Assembly: GCA_963667675.1 (NCBI GenBank)
Contig: OY763929.1
Location: 1,798,001-1,862,000, forward strand
From: G963667675 sp963667675
GTDB lineage: Bacteria; Chloroflexota; Dehalococcoidia; Lucifugimonadales; UBA3495
DNA length: 64,000 nt
Direction of reading: 5' to 3'
Positions within the stretch are counted from its first letter, which is position 1. Each line of letters begins with the position of its first letter. The translations under genes and the position numbers were made by a program. The notes below the pieces were generated by a model, which saw only the letters and a program-made list of their open reading frames with translations, was not told the DNA's origin and did no database searches. Positions 9,607-18,971 of this stretch are shown here, in pieces.

Positions 9607-10530
9607 TCAACCATAGCGGATCCTGGGGTCGATATAAGCATAAAGCACGTCCACCAACAGGGCCGATGCCACATACATCAGCGTGAAGATGATGACCACC
9701 GCCTGTACCACCGGATAGTCCGACTGATTCATGGAGTCTACCGCCAGGCGTCCCAAGCCCGGCCAGGCGAATACCAACTCCACGGTCACTGAGCCGGCAA
9801 CCAGGGTTCCCAGGCTGATGCCGCCGAACGTCAGGGCCGGTATCAGGGCGTTCTTCAGGGCATGCTTCCAGATGACGGACCTTCCGGATGCACCCTTGGC
9901 CCGGGCCAGCTTGATATATTCCGAGTCCAGTACGTCCAGCATTGCCGAACGTATCAGCCTCATGTTGACCGCTACGAACCACCACCCCAGGGCAATTGCG
10001 GGAAGAATAATTGACTTGAACCCCTCCTCCCGGCCGGAAGGCGGCAGCCATCCCAGCCTGACGGCAAAGAAGAGGATGAGCATGATTCCAAGCCAGAACG
10101 GGGGTGATGCCTGACCAACCAGGGCAATGAACTTCCCCACCCGGTCGAAAATGCTGCCCCTTCTCACCGCGCCCAGTATGCCCAAGGGTACACCGACCAA
10201 GGTTGACCATATCAATGCGGCAAGACCCAGTTGGACCGTGGGCCAAATCCGCTCTCCGATCATGTCCATGACGGGCCGTCGTTGGACGATGGAATCTCCC
10301 AAGTCTCCTGTAGCCAGGTCTTTGATAAAGATGCCGTACTGTTGAACCAACGGCTTGTCCAGGCCCAGCTTCTCCCCCAGTGCATCCCAGTGGGCCACGT
10401 CCCGAGCCTGTCGACTCAACAGCAGGTTCCTCGGGTCTCCGGTGGACCTGGCAAGGGCGAAGATAAAGACGGACACGGCCAGGACCGTGAAGATGGCTAT
10501 CAAGAACCGCCGTACCAGGAACCTCTGCAT
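9607..10530 (-). CDS. Peptide/nickel-type ABC transporter permease (DppB/OppB family)
   Basis: This 307-residue permease is the usual partner of the DppC-type protein that follows it. It starts with the typical hydrophobic FLVRRFLIAIFTVLAVS segment, then the VQYGIFIKDLATGDLG-type periplasmic motif, and has the EAA loop YIKLARAKGASGRSVIWKHA near residue 190. The end, YAYIDPRIRYG, is the family's conserved C terminus. ATG 10530 is preceded by GAGGGGAT, a good ribosome site. Substrates of this family include peptides, opines, nickel and sugars; nothing nearby narrows the choice. Confidence 0.9.
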   Translation of the reverse strand: MQRFLVRRFLIAIFTVLAVSVFIFALARSTGDPRNLLLSRQARDVAHWDALGEKLGLDKPLVQQYGIFIKDLATGDLGDSIVQRRPVMDMIGERIWPTVQLGLAALIWSTLVGVPLGILGAVRRGSIFDRVGKFIALVGQASPPFWLGIMLILFFAVRLGWLPPSGREEGFKSIILPAIALGWWFVAVNMRLIRSAMLDVLDSEYIKLARAKGASGRSVIWKHALKNALIPALTFGGISLGTLVAGSVTVELVFAWPGLGRLAVDSMNQSDYPVVQAVVIIFTLMYVASALLVDVLYAYIDPRIRYG

Positions 10531-10988
10531 ATCCCCTCGCCGTTGGCTTTAGGGCTTGCGCGGTCGAGCCCTGCCCTGACGCAGAACTAAAATCTGCTAG
10601 ATGCCGTGAAAGGCTATTACGTTCTCACTGTCCGGACCAGGGGCTGTTGGAGTTGTGTGGGCGCCAACTCGGTTGGATTCTACCGGACGGCCTTGGGAGC
10701 GTCCGCCCAATTGCTTCAACTATGGCCGATGGCTGGCCTCGTTCTCAACCAGGGAGAAGCTGTGACAAATGCCCCCGCCGTGGTCAAGGTTATCGGCAAG
10801 TATACCAATCCTGTCAACAAAGATGCTTCTGGATAAATGTCTAACCTGTACCCCAGGCCGCGATACTAAACCTGGCAGGAAGAAGCTGATGATGTTCCGC
10901 CGGGAAATGACCGTCCAGAATCTGGAACCACCGCCCTTTCTCCACCGCAGGCCTCAATGGGATACACAAACCCCTCGATTCGCGACAC
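10531..10988. other. Intergenic region without a recognisable gene
   Basis: About 460 bases separate the permease start from the MaoC gene end. Short open frames exist on both strands, but none has a convincing ribosome site, domain or composition, and I see no tRNA, strong hairpin terminator or repeat family here. It presumably contains the promoter of the permease operon. Confidence 0.5.
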
Positions 10989-11441
10989 CTATTCCTCTGA
11001 CGGAAAGAAAGCATTGGGAACGACCGCGCCCCCTGTGCCCACTCCGGCAGTATCACCCCGTTGGTTCATCATCTTGATATCTACGGAGACTCGCCTGCCG
11101 TTGGCTTCCCGGGAAACGCCTGTAACAGTCCCCGAAAAAGTGATGGTGTCCCCCGGACGCACCGGCCGCAGAAATCTCAGGTCCACCATGCCGCTGTGAT
11201 TGAATATGTCGCTGCCAAAGTGCCTTCGCAGGAACTCCAACGCAAACGACAAGGACATCCGGCCCGAGGCAACAGTGCCCTCGGTGCCCAATGTCTCCCT
11301 GGCCGTCGCTTCGTCGGTGAACTGTGAAGGCGCAGACCTGCCGGAGCTCCCCTCGAACGAGTTGATTGCCTCTTGGGTTATGTGCTTGACCAGCGGCTCG
11401 ACGCCGTCGCCCACCCGATGCTCTCTTGCTATCCTCCCCAT
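10989..11441 (-). CDS. MaoC-like hydratase, C-terminal-type subunit
   Basis: The 150-residue hot-dog-fold protein resembles the R-specific hydratase half of MaoC/mesaconyl-CoA hydratase systems. The substrate-contacting part is seen in FTDEATARETLGTEGTVASG, and the strand-loop RFLRPVRPGDTITFSGTV is the hallmark of MaoC-type proteins. Its start overlaps the end of the preceding hot-dog gene by 13 bases, so translation is probably coupled and the two likely form a heteromer, as in split MaoC dehydratases acting on acyl-CoA substrates. The SDR gene upstream on the same strand could supply the next oxidation step (inference). Confidence 0.75.
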   Translation of the reverse strand: MGRIAREHRVGDGVEPLVKHITQEAINSFEGSSGRSAPSQFTDEATARETLGTEGTVASGRMSLSFALEFLRRHFGSDIFNHSGMVDLRFLRPVRPGDTITFSGTVTGVSREANGRRVSVDIKMMNQRGDTAGVGTGGAVVPNAFFPSEE

Positions 11442-11848
11442 TTCCTGCCCACTTCCGTCGGCTGCTTCAGTTCATGGGTAATCACCCGGTCTATTAGCCT
11501 CCCATCCTCATCAACCGACACCGCTTCCGTGACCGTGTAGTTCTTGCCCCTTCTGACATATTTGTCCGCAACCCAGGCTCTAACCGTCAGTTTCTTCCCA
11601 GCGATGGGAGGGTTGTAGCAATAGAAGGCGCACCGGGCGTTCACCGACCCGTCGTCCCGGTATTTGGCGTTGAATTGCTTGATGTCCACCTTATGCGAAA
11701 TGGTGGGAAAGCTGGCTTCGGGGTCCATCACTCCCCTGCGGTAGGTATCTATCATCTCCTGCGTCAGCACGTACTCGTACTTCTCGAAGGTCTCACCCAC
11801 CTCCAAGGCGTCCCAGTCCAGCAATATCCGACCATCGGCTTCCGGCAT
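11429..11848 (-). CDS. MaoC family FAS1-like dehydratase, N-terminal-type subunit
   Basis: The 139-residue protein resembles the FAS1-like N-terminal hot-dog domain of MaoC dehydratases. Visible elements are the GETFEKYEYVLTQEMIDTYR opening, a middle part with NPPIAGKKLTVRAWV (a strand-loop-strand), and a C-terminal strand. It overlaps the downstream MaoC-type gene by 13 bases on the same strand, the arrangement expected for a split double-hot-dog enzyme that hydrates or dehydrates an acyl-CoA. ATG 11848 is chosen from the open frame. The actual substrate is unknown. Confidence 0.7.
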   Translation of the reverse strand: MPEADGRILLDWDALEVGETFEKYEYVLTQEMIDTYRRGVMDPEASFPTISHKVDIKQFNAKYRDDGSVNARCAFYCYNPPIAGKKLTVRAWVADKYVRRGKNYTVTEAVSVDEDGRLIDRVITHELKQPTEVGRKWGG

Positions 11849-11997
11849 ATCTAATCCGCTCCCTTAGGGTAACCGGAATTCTACACTTGGCGTGCGATTC
11901 CGGGCGACTCTTAATGGCTCCTGTGCGTGACCGCCGGCAGGTTCTCGCACCTAATACTAAAGGTCTATCCAGCAGCCCTCGCAGGGGCTCCGCAGCC

Positions 11998-12858
11998 TCA
12001 GGCTGTCACCCCACCCTCACCCCTGCCCAATTGAGGCCAGGCGGCCGGCGCTCCGGCCTTCTCCAGCCGCTCCTCGATGGGCAGACTATTATCCCAGTAT
12101 CGGGCGATGAACCGCTGCCCGTTGACCTCGCTGGAATCTTCAGAGGCAAGCCAGACCGCGGGCGCAGCCATCACCTCCGATTGCACCATCAGGGACCTGT
12201 CTCCCGTTACACCGGGGCCCAGCAGATTGGTGTTGGTACGCCCTCCCGGGGCAAGCAAGTTTACCGTCACGCCTGTGCCTTCCAACTCCCGCGCCAAGGT
12301 CGCCGCCAAAGCCTCATGACCGGCCTTCGACGGCCCGTAGGGAGACTCTCCCTTACGGTACATCGTGTCCAGGCTCGTCGTAACCCCGATGATTCTCCCC
12401 CATCCCTGGGACAGCATGTGCCCCAGCGCGGCCTTGACCATGTAGAACGGCCCGCTCATGTTGATGGCTACCACTCGAGCCCACGCTTCCCAAGGCACTT
12501 CCCACGCATTCGGGGACGGGCCCATTCCCTCCGGCGCGAGCCCCACGCTCCGGGGGTTGGCCCCGGCGTTGTTGACCAGTATGTGCAGCCCCCCCAGTTC
12601 CTCGACGGTCCTGTTTACAGCTACCTCTACCGCAGCGTAGTCCGCCACGTCGGCGACAATCGGCAAGACGCAGTCGCCACCGCCCATCTCCCTGACCTCT
12701 TTGGCGCTCTCGTCCAGCCACTCCCGGTTGATGTCGACCATCGCCACACGGGCTCCCGATTGCACAAACCCTGTAGTGATGGCATGGCCTATGCCTATGG
12801 GACTCCCAGCGCCCGTTACAATGGCGATCTTGCCCCGCAGCGGTCCTCCAGCCGTCAT
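11998..12858 (-). CDS. SDR family oxidoreductase
   Basis: This 286-residue protein is a classical short-chain dehydrogenase. The NAD(P)-binding glycine motif is VTGAGSPIGIGHAI near residue 15, the structural motif NNAG occurs near residue 92, and the catalytic Tyr lies in the SPYGPSKAGHEAL context (Y-x-x-x-K variant: Y-G-P-S-K, near 170). The downstream PGG segment and C-terminal substrate loop are present, with a Pro/Ala-rich tail. An Asp after the second strand (MVDINREW) suggests NAD rather than NADP. It precedes the split MaoC hydratase on the same strand, consistent with a hydration plus oxidation sequence on an acyl-CoA or polyol substrate. Confidence 0.85.
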   Translation of the reverse strand: MTAGGPLRGKIAIVTGAGSPIGIGHAITTGFVQSGARVAMVDINREWLDESAKEVREMGGGDCVLPIVADVADYAAVEVAVNRTVEELGGLHILVNNAGANPRSVGLAPEGMGPSPNAWEVPWEAWARVVAINMSGPFYMVKAALGHMLSQGWGRIIGVTTSLDTMYRKGESPYGPSKAGHEALAATLARELEGTGVTVNLLAPGGRTNTNLLGPGVTGDRSLMVQSEVMAAPAVWLASEDSSEVNGQRFIARYWDNSLPIEERLEKAGAPAAWPQLGRGEGGVTA

Positions 12859-12912
12859 TTACCTACCCGTTCGTAGTTTGGACTAGCATCTATTGGCCAC
12901 CGGAGTGGGGTT

Positions 12913-12998
12913 TGGTGCCGAAGGTCAGAGTCGAACTGACACGGGGTTGCCCCCACCGGTTTTTGAGACCGGCGCGTCTACCATTCCGCCACTTCGGC
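12913..12998 (-). tRNA. tRNA-Leu (CAA)
   Basis: The reverse complement folds into a type II tRNA. The acceptor is GCCGAAG/CTTCGGC with discriminator A. The anticodon stem is CCGGT/ACCGG with loop CTCAAAA (anticodon CAA), followed by a long variable arm GGGGGCAACCCC and a TTCGACT T-loop. The 3' CCA is encoded (12915-12913). It decodes TTG. Confidence 0.95.
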
Positions 12999-13000
12999 AC

Positions 13001-13452
13001 AGGCCTATTCTATAGCTAAACCGGCCCTTTTGACAGTCCCATGGCAGCAACGCCCCATCCTAACCCAACCGCAGAGACTCTAGAGACGCCATGGTCCGCC
13101 CGTTTGCTGACGGATGCTTCTATGCTTCGCGCTAGCTCCGCCACTCTTTGAGTAAGGACTTGCCAAGGCATGCCAGGTCCCGAGACTTTGATGCCCACAA
13201 TAAACCTGTCATCTCTGATTATCTGAAGCCCTGGCGTCCTTTGGCTCAAGTCGCTATAATCGCCGCCGGTAGGTTACTTGGAGTATCTGGCGAGGCCTCA
13301 GGACTCGTCGGAAACCAGGAGTGGGGTGATTTGGCAACTACCAACAGCGGCGCGGACGTATCCCACAAGTCCCATGGCCCTAAGGCACAAATGAGTCCAC
13401 CGGACCGTGGGGCCGGGAATCAACGAAACTCAAGTGAGGGGATAGTGGAACA
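13001..13452. other. Intergenic region upstream of the Yip1 gene
   Basis: This 450-base gap holds one minus-strand open frame of 77 codons (13016-13249) that shows no recognisable domain or ribosome site. I see no repeats. It probably carries the promoter for the plus-strand membrane protein that begins at 13453. Confidence 0.4.
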
Positions 13453-13980
13453 ATGTTGAGCAGAATGATTGGCGCAGCCCTATTGCGTTCGGACACCTAC
13501 GAGGATGTTGAGCACGACAGCTCCGCCACCTTACAGGCTCTCTTAGTAGTGGTTTTGGTCTCCATTTCAGCTGGAATTGGCGGCATGCTGGCAGACGATA
13601 CCAGCGCAGTGGATGCCCTCGTCTTTGGGGTCGTTGGCGGTATCGTCTCTTGGGCGGTCTGGGCCCTGACCACATGGATAGTCGGCAGTACCATACTGAA
13701 GACCGCCGACACCGAGGCGAATTGGGGCCAGCTTGCCCGGGGGACTGGTTTCGCGCAGACTCCCGGAATTTTCTCCTTCCTCGTCTTCCTTCCGGGAATC
13801 GGTTGGCTCATCGGCTTGATCGTTTTCGTATGGCGGATAGCAGCCATGCTGGTCGCCGTCCGGCAGTGCTTGGACTACACCTCTACCTGGCGCGCGTTCT
13901 TCGTGGTCATTATTGCCGCTATTCCCACCATCATCATTCTGCTCGTAGTAGGCGCCCTGCTGGGCATTGGCGGCAGCTAG
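13453..13980 (+). CDS. Yip1-domain membrane protein
   Basis: The 175-residue protein has four to five hydrophobic segments and fits bacterial Yip1-family membrane proteins. It starts with an amphipathic N terminus (RMIGAALLRSDTYEDVEHDS), followed by membrane segments at about residues 30-50, 55-80, 105-130 and 145-170. Between them lies a loop, TADTEANWGQLARGTGFAQ, resembling the family's conserved R-x-x-G-x-A-x-x-P motif. The biochemical function of bacterial members is unknown. The gene faces the SulP transporter tail to tail and appears monocistronic. Confidence 0.75.
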   Translation: MLSRMIGAALLRSDTYEDVEHDSSATLQALLVVVLVSISAGIGGMLADDTSAVDALVFGVVGGIVSWAVWALTTWIVGSTILKTADTEANWGQLARGTGFAQTPGIFSFLVFLPGIGWLIGLIVFVWRIAAMLVAVRQCLDYTSTWRAFFVVIIAAIPTIIILLVVGALLGIGGS

Positions 13981-14238
13981 CCCCTGAGCAACCCGGCGCC
14001 TGCATCCCTATTCGCCCGCCATCCCACTACGGCCTTGGGGCAGGTTCCGAGGCGGCCTTCCGGCGCCACAACCGCTTGCCCTGCCCCGGTCAGAAACTGA
14101 CTGGGAACAGGCATTAAATCTGTTGTATTTCTGTAACAGCCGGCATCTGGGTCGCAGCCCCGGGGACATGGTTCACAACCTACCGGCCAACGGCGCCCTG
14201 CCAGGATGACTAGGCTTATTGGCAGAGGACTGGGCCGG

Positions 14239-15885
14239 CTAACCCTCGATCATCTTCATGGCGGTTTCCCGGGCCTCGTCCAAGTTGCTGACGAAGTGTT
14301 CCGGCGGCACCCTATGTAGAACGTTCAACGTCTCAAGGGTGACGGCAGGCGGGCCGGAGAGGCCCATGACTATGCACTGGGTGTCCTCTTCCATCGCGGT
14401 GTCGATTAACTGCTCCACCACCAAGGCTGCGCTATCGTCTATGTACACCGTGTCCGAGAAATCGAGGATTACCACCTCATGCTCTTGGATGTCCACGCTT
14501 ATCGTATCGATTAGTTTGCCTGCAGACGCCACGGTAAAGCTCCCCCTCAACGCCACCAGCCCGACGCGGGCCGAGAAGGAATCCGCCTTTGCCTCTCCCC
14601 CGCCCCTCGGCAAAAAGCTCTGGTCCAGCAGCGGCGCCGACACCACGCTGTCCAGTTCCATCCGCTCGAATTGCCGCGCGCTGGCCATCCCCGCAGCTAT
14701 CAGACCTATAGCCACTGCCGTAACCAAATCCAGAAACACCGTCAGCCCCAACGTTATCAGCATCACCAGAAGGTGTTCCCGCTGCACCCGGTGAATGCGG
14801 GTGATAAACCGCCAATCGATGATGTCCCAGCCGACCTTCATCAGGATGCCGGCAAGCACCGCGTGTGGGATTTTCTCGGCGTATCCCCCAAGCCCCAGCA
14901 TGAGCGTCAACAGGATGCCGGCCACCACCACCCCCGATATTGGCGTGCGACCCCCGGCCCGTATGTTGATCACCGTTCCCATGGTTGCGCCTGCCCCCGG
15001 CAGACCCCCGATAAACCCCGCCATCATGTTGCCAATGCCCTGGCCTACCAGTTCCCGGTTTGGCTTGTGGCGGGTCCGGGTCATGGTATCGGCTATCAGG
15101 GACGTAAGCAGGCTGTCTATTGAACCCAGCAGCGCAATGGTTATCGCCGGCGCCACTGCCCCTGACAAGACGCCCAGGGAAAGGTCCGGCAATTCTATGC
15201 CTGGCAGGCCGGCAGGCACTTCGCCGATGACCGGCGTATCGCTCAGCCATAGGACACCCAGCAGCGTCCCCGTTATCAACGCTGCCAGTGTAGGGGGAAG
15301 AATCTTCTTCAGCCGGCGCGGCCAAAGCACCCCCACGCCGAGGGTAACAAAAGCGATAGTCAGCGCGCTGAAGTTGACGTCGCTGATTGCGCCGGGCCAG
15401 GCCCGGATAGAACCCAACGGGCCACCCGTAACCACAGATGCACCTAAGAAGGGTAAAGTCTGCACCAGCATGACGATAACGCCGATGCCGGACATGAACC
15501 CAGATATCACGGAATAAGGCGTAAAGGCCACAAACCGGCCTATTCTCATCACGCCCAGCAGGATCTGTATCAGCCCCGCCATGACGACTATGGTGAAGGC
15601 TTCCGCCAGGTTGTCCGCGGCGCTGGTGACGATGACTGCCATGGCCACCGACATGGGGCCGGTGGGGCCGGATATCTGGGAGCGTGTCCCGCCGAACACC
15701 GCCGCAAAGAAACCCACGGCGATGGCCCCGTACATCCCCGCCTTGGGTTCCAGCCCCGCCGCCACGGCAAAGCCCAGCGCCAATGGCAGTCCCACCACCG
15801 CCGCCGTAATCCCGCCGAACAGGTCCCCGCGGAAAGTCCGCATGTCGTAGTTCAGGTTGAAAATTCTTGAAGTATCTGGCGACAT
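14239..15885 (-). CDS. SulP family anion transporter with STAS domain
   Basis: The 548-residue protein has the SLC26/SulP architecture: a membrane domain of about 12-14 segments (residues 20-400) and a cytosolic STAS domain (about 435-545). The opening AAVVGLPLALGFAVAAGLEP and GGTRSQISGPTGPMSV near residue 65 are typical of the substrate-binding core. The STAS domain contains VVILDFSDTVYIDDSAALVV, where the usual phosphorylatable Ser of anti-sigma antagonists is replaced by Asp-Asp-Ser context. It could carry sulfate, bicarbonate or a dicarboxylate. The GPTGPM motif is shared with BicA/DauA-like members. The gene is alone, with a tRNA upstream. Confidence 0.9.
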   Translation of the reverse strand: MSPDTSRIFNLNYDMRTFRGDLFGGITAAVVGLPLALGFAVAAGLEPKAGMYGAIAVGFFAAVFGGTRSQISGPTGPMSVAMAVIVTSAADNLAEAFTIVVMAGLIQILLGVMRIGRFVAFTPYSVISGFMSGIGVIVMLVQTLPFLGASVVTGGPLGSIRAWPGAISDVNFSALTIAFVTLGVGVLWPRRLKKILPPTLAALITGTLLGVLWLSDTPVIGEVPAGLPGIELPDLSLGVLSGAVAPAITIALLGSIDSLLTSLIADTMTRTRHKPNRELVGQGIGNMMAGFIGGLPGAGATMGTVINIRAGGRTPISGVVVAGILLTLMLGLGGYAEKIPHAVLAGILMKVGWDIIDWRFITRIHRVQREHLLVMLITLGLTVFLDLVTAVAIGLIAAGMASARQFERMELDSVVSAPLLDQSFLPRGGGEAKADSFSARVGLVALRGSFTVASAGKLIDTISVDIQEHEVVILDFSDTVYIDDSAALVVEQLIDTAMEEDTQCIVMGLSGPPAVTLETLNVLHRVPPEHFVSNLDEARETAMKMIEG

Positions 15886-16077
15886 ACGAGTCCCAGAGGG
15901 TCACTCCTGCATTACATTCACCGCAAGATGCCGCTTGGCTGTAAAAAGGTCGCCGGGCCGATGTCTTCCGTATGGCCACCGCTGCGTTTGCTTGCCGACG
16001 TATTGGGCGCCGACAAACCATCGGCTCTGCGCGGCAGGCTTGTTGGCGCGTTGGAAGGCCCCAACTGATAAACCCGG

Positions 16078-16149
16078 TGGGCCCGGCAGGAGTCGAACCT
16101 GCGACCCGCCGGTTATGAGCCGGCTGCTCTGCCGCTGAGCTACGGGCCC
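16078..16149 (-). tRNA. tRNA with CAT anticodon (Ile2 or elongator Met)
   Basis: The reverse complement is a 72-base tRNA with acceptor GGGCCCG/CGGGCCC, discriminator A, D-arm GCTC/GAGC, anticodon stem GCCGG/CCGGC with loop CTCATAA, and T-arm GCAGG/CCTGC with TTCGACT. CCA is not encoded. The paired position 1-72 excludes initiator tRNA. Ile2 (lysidine-modified) and elongator Met cannot be separated by eye. Confidence 0.93.
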
Positions 16150-16248
16150 GGGGATGTTAGATTATGCCGCGCCTCTTTGGAGTGTCAAGAAGCGCGGGCG
16201 CGGCGCTTGGTCGGCCTGGCATGGGTCCAGCCGGCAGCGGAAGAAGCC

Positions 16249-17601
16249 CTAGAGCTGGGCCAAACGTTCCTTGTAGTCCGGGTCCCACGCCGCCATCAAC
16301 CCCCGCTTCACCGCCTCCTCGGGCGGGACACGCACCTCCATGTTACCGCTGGTGGGGATAGTCACGACGACCGCATCCTGCGCCAAGACTTGGTACGCGT
16401 CATGGTCTACGCCCAACAGTTCCTCCAGCAGCGGCTGGTTGTCCTGTCCGAAAGTCGGAGCGGGGCCGCGAATTCGCAGCGGCGTCCTCGATAGCTTATA
16501 CGGCCGTCCCATGAACGACCTAGTTCCGATCTTTCGCTCCGGAGGATAGGTGACGCGTTCCAAGAAGCCCCGGCTCCGGTATTGGGGGTCGAAATGCACG
16601 TCCCTGCCCGTCAGCACCGGCCCGGCGGGGATGCCCTCGCCCTGCAGCGTGTGCATCAATTCGTGTTTGTCGAAAGCCGGAGTCCAGGCGCTTATGGCTT
16701 CGTCGATGCGGTCGTGGTTGTCCTGGCGTCCTGAGACGTTGGCAAGGGCAGTGTCCTGTGCCATGTCGTCACGGTCCATCAACCGGCAAAGCGCTTGCCA
16801 CTGCTCGTCGCTCCCCACCGACAATGTAATCCACTGGTCGTCTCCCAGGGCCGGATAGCAGCCTTGCGGGGCACGATAGGGATGCCGGTTGCCGATGCGG
16901 CCTCCCACTCGCCCGTTGGCAATGGCGTCCATCAGGTACTCAGACGTGAGCATCGCCCCAGACTGGTACATAGCCAGGTCAATCCACTGGCCTTTGCCCG
17001 TGCGGTTCCGGTAGCGCAGCGCTGCGGTGATGGCGAACATGGCCGACCAGGTCGAAAGAAAGTCTACGAACGATGCCCCGGCTTTGGACGGCGGCCCCCC
17101 GGGATACCCGGTAATCCAGCAGTGCCCGTGGGTCGCCTCCTGGGTCGTCGCCTGGGCCGGATAGGAAGAATAGGGGCCGTCACCGTGGCCGTAGCCGGTG
17201 TTGGAGACCATGATGATGTCCGGCTTGATTTTTCGCAGGTTGGGATAGTCCAGCCCCCAGCGCCGCATCACCCTGGGCGTAAAGTTCTCCATCACCACGT
17301 CGCTGACGCCGGCCAACTGCCTGAATACTTCCCTGCCCCGCTCGTCGGTCATGTCCAGCACCAGGGACTTCTTGCCCCGGTGCATCAGGTTGTACGTCGA
17401 CGACCGGTTCCACCAGTCCTCACCTGGATCTGCGTCGGGAAATGTGGCAGCCAGGCCCCCCGTCCGCGATATGTCAGGACGCCCCGGGCCCTCCAGCTTG
17501 ATGACCTCGGCGCCAAGGTCGGCCATCAGCCCGCCGCAATAGGGCAGGGCGAATACGTAAGTGGAATCCACTACTCGGATTCCATCCAAAGGCAAAGTCA
17601 A
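16249..17601 (-). CDS. CaiB/BaiF family III CoA-transferase
   Basis: The 450-residue protein has family III CoA-transferase features. The N terminus LDGIRVVDSTYVFALPYCGGLMADLGAEVIKLEGPGRPD is followed by the conserved LVLDMTDERGREVF stretch near residue 80 and MENFTPRVMRRWGLDY near 110. The catalytic Asp is probably the one in WIDLAMYQSG near 213 (the usual D-V-S/A-x-x-E/Q position). It moves CoA between carboxylic acids. The start is TTG at 17601 with GAGG upstream. Another family III gene lies 37 bases upstream on the same strand, so the two are probably co-transcribed and might form a heteromer. Confidence 0.88.
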   Translation of the reverse strand: MTLPLDGIRVVDSTYVFALPYCGGLMADLGAEVIKLEGPGRPDISRTGGLAATFPDADPGEDWWNRSSTYNLMHRGKKSLVLDMTDERGREVFRQLAGVSDVVMENFTPRVMRRWGLDYPNLRKIKPDIIMVSNTGYGHGDGPYSSYPAQATTQEATHGHCWITGYPGGPPSKAGASFVDFLSTWSAMFAITAALRYRNRTGKGQWIDLAMYQSGAMLTSEYLMDAIANGRVGGRIGNRHPYRAPQGCYPALGDDQWITLSVGSDEQWQALCRLMDRDDMAQDTALANVSGRQDNHDRIDEAISAWTPAFDKHELMHTLQGEGIPAGPVLTGRDVHFDPQYRSRGFLERVTYPPERKIGTRSFMGRPYKLSRTPLRIRGPAPTFGQDNQPLLEELLGVDHDAYQVLAQDAVVVTIPTSGNMEVRVPPEEAVKRGLMAAWDPDYKERLAQL

Positions 17602-17638
17602 ATGCTACCTCGGTTTAATGCCGGCAACGGTCAACCGG

Positions 17639-18832
17639 CTAGATTACCTTTTGCTCTCTCAACCTGGACATCTCTTGGTCGGTGTAGCCCAGGCCGTCCA
17701 CGTATATTTCCCGGTTGTGCTGGCCCAGGGTCGGCGCAGGGCGGCACTCGCCATAAGGCGTGAGACTCATGTTGAACAACACTGCCGGGACTCTTATCTT
17801 GCCGATTACCGGGTGTTGGATTTCCCTGAAGAATTCCCGAGACTCCAGTTGCGGGCACTGGGCCAATTCCGACGGGTCCTGAACGACCCCGAACAGCATC
17901 CTGGCCTTGGCAGCCTTCGGGAACAGGTCCCATTTGCTTTGGTCCTCGATGGCCCCGATGACGATCTCGTCCAATTCCGCGCCGTGCAGCGTACGCTGAG
18001 CCTGGTCCGAGAACCGGTCTTCCAGTAACTCCGGCGCGCCGAAAAACCCGGCAATATCCGGCCACGAGGCGCCGCCCCCGGGCTGGACGATTATCCAGCC
18101 GTCGGCGCAGGGCATAGGGTTGCCAAAGTTGCTGCCGCTGGCCAGGCGGCGGGTCTGCGTGCCCCCGGTAAACGCGTACATGGTCTGGGTAGCCATCATC
18201 GTCGAGGCCACGCACTCGGTGACCGACACGTCAACGTGCTCCCCCAGCCCGGTCCTCTCCCGCGCAAACAGGGCTATTGAGGTGGCCGCCGCCCCGTTCA
18301 ACCCGCCTTCGTATTGGGCCTGGAAGCCGCCGTGCTTCAGCGGTTCTCGCCCCTGTACGCCGCTGATGCTCATGATCATTCCCATGGCATAGTTGACGAT
18401 TTCTTCCCCTTGGTACTGGCTGTAGGGCCCCGTCTGGCCGAAGGGCGTAATCGACGTCATTACCAGCCCCGGATTCAACTCCTCCAGCACTGGGTAGCCC
18501 AGCCCAATGGAGTCCAAGTAGCCGGGCTTATACGACTCCACAATCACGTCTACCTGTGGAACCAACGATTTGAAGATACCCCGCCCCTCCGGGGTCTCCA
18601 AGTTTACCGTGGCGCCCTTCTTGTTCAGGTTCATCACCAGGAAGAACAGGCTTTTCTCCGGGTGGGGGTCGTCGCCGAAGAACGGCCCCATGCCGCGCAA
18701 GGCCGCGCCTTCCGGCGGCTCCAGCTTCAGCACGTCGGCGCCGTAGTCGGCCAGCAAGCGGCTGCAAAAGGACCCGGCGATTTCCTCGCTCAGGTCCAAC
18801 ACTTTTACGCCTTCCAGCAGTCCTGACGACAC
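17639..18832 (-). CDS. CaiB/BaiF family III CoA-transferase
   Basis: The 397-residue protein is a second family III CoA-transferase. The N-terminal LLEGVKVLDLSEEIAGSF block, YGADVLKLEPPEGAALRGM and the catalytic-Asp segment HVDVSVTECVAS near residue 185 are present, and the C terminus ends with a typical LGQHNREIYVDGLGY motif. The GTG start at 18832 follows AGGAGAA. It precedes the 450-residue paralogue by 37 bases. Succinyl-, formyl- or other acyl-CoA donors are possible; nothing in the sequence decides. The pair fits the acid-activation theme of this half of the window. Confidence 0.9.
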   Translation of the reverse strand: MSSGLLEGVKVLDLSEEIAGSFCSRLLADYGADVLKLEPPEGAALRGMGPFFGDDPHPEKSLFFLVMNLNKKGATVNLETPEGRGIFKSLVPQVDVIVESYKPGYLDSIGLGYPVLEELNPGLVMTSITPFGQTGPYSQYQGEEIVNYAMGMIMSISGVQGREPLKHGGFQAQYEGGLNGAAATSIALFARERTGLGEHVDVSVTECVASTMMATQTMYAFTGGTQTRRLASGSNFGNPMPCADGWIIVQPGGGASWPDIAGFFGAPELLEDRFSDQAQRTLHGAELDEIVIGAIEDQSKWDLFPKAAKARMLFGVVQDPSELAQCPQLESREFFREIQHPVIGKIRVPAVLFNMSLTPYGECRPAPTLGQHNREIYVDGLGYTDQEMSRLREQKVI

Positions 18833-18971
18833 AAGTTCTCCTGTGCTAGAGAGGGTTTAAGACGGCGGGAAGCCCTCTGTGTGGCTAGGGGGCTGTCCCA
18901 AGACCGTTGGGAATTGTAAACGAACCTGCGAGGTCTTGGCTATGCTGCGCCTTCTCCGGACAGCATTGGGG

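Noticed and set aside
13016..13249. 77-codon open frame on the minus strand between tRNA-Leu and the Yip1 gene
   Set aside because: No ribosome site, domain or protein-like conservation signal; kept only as intergenic note.
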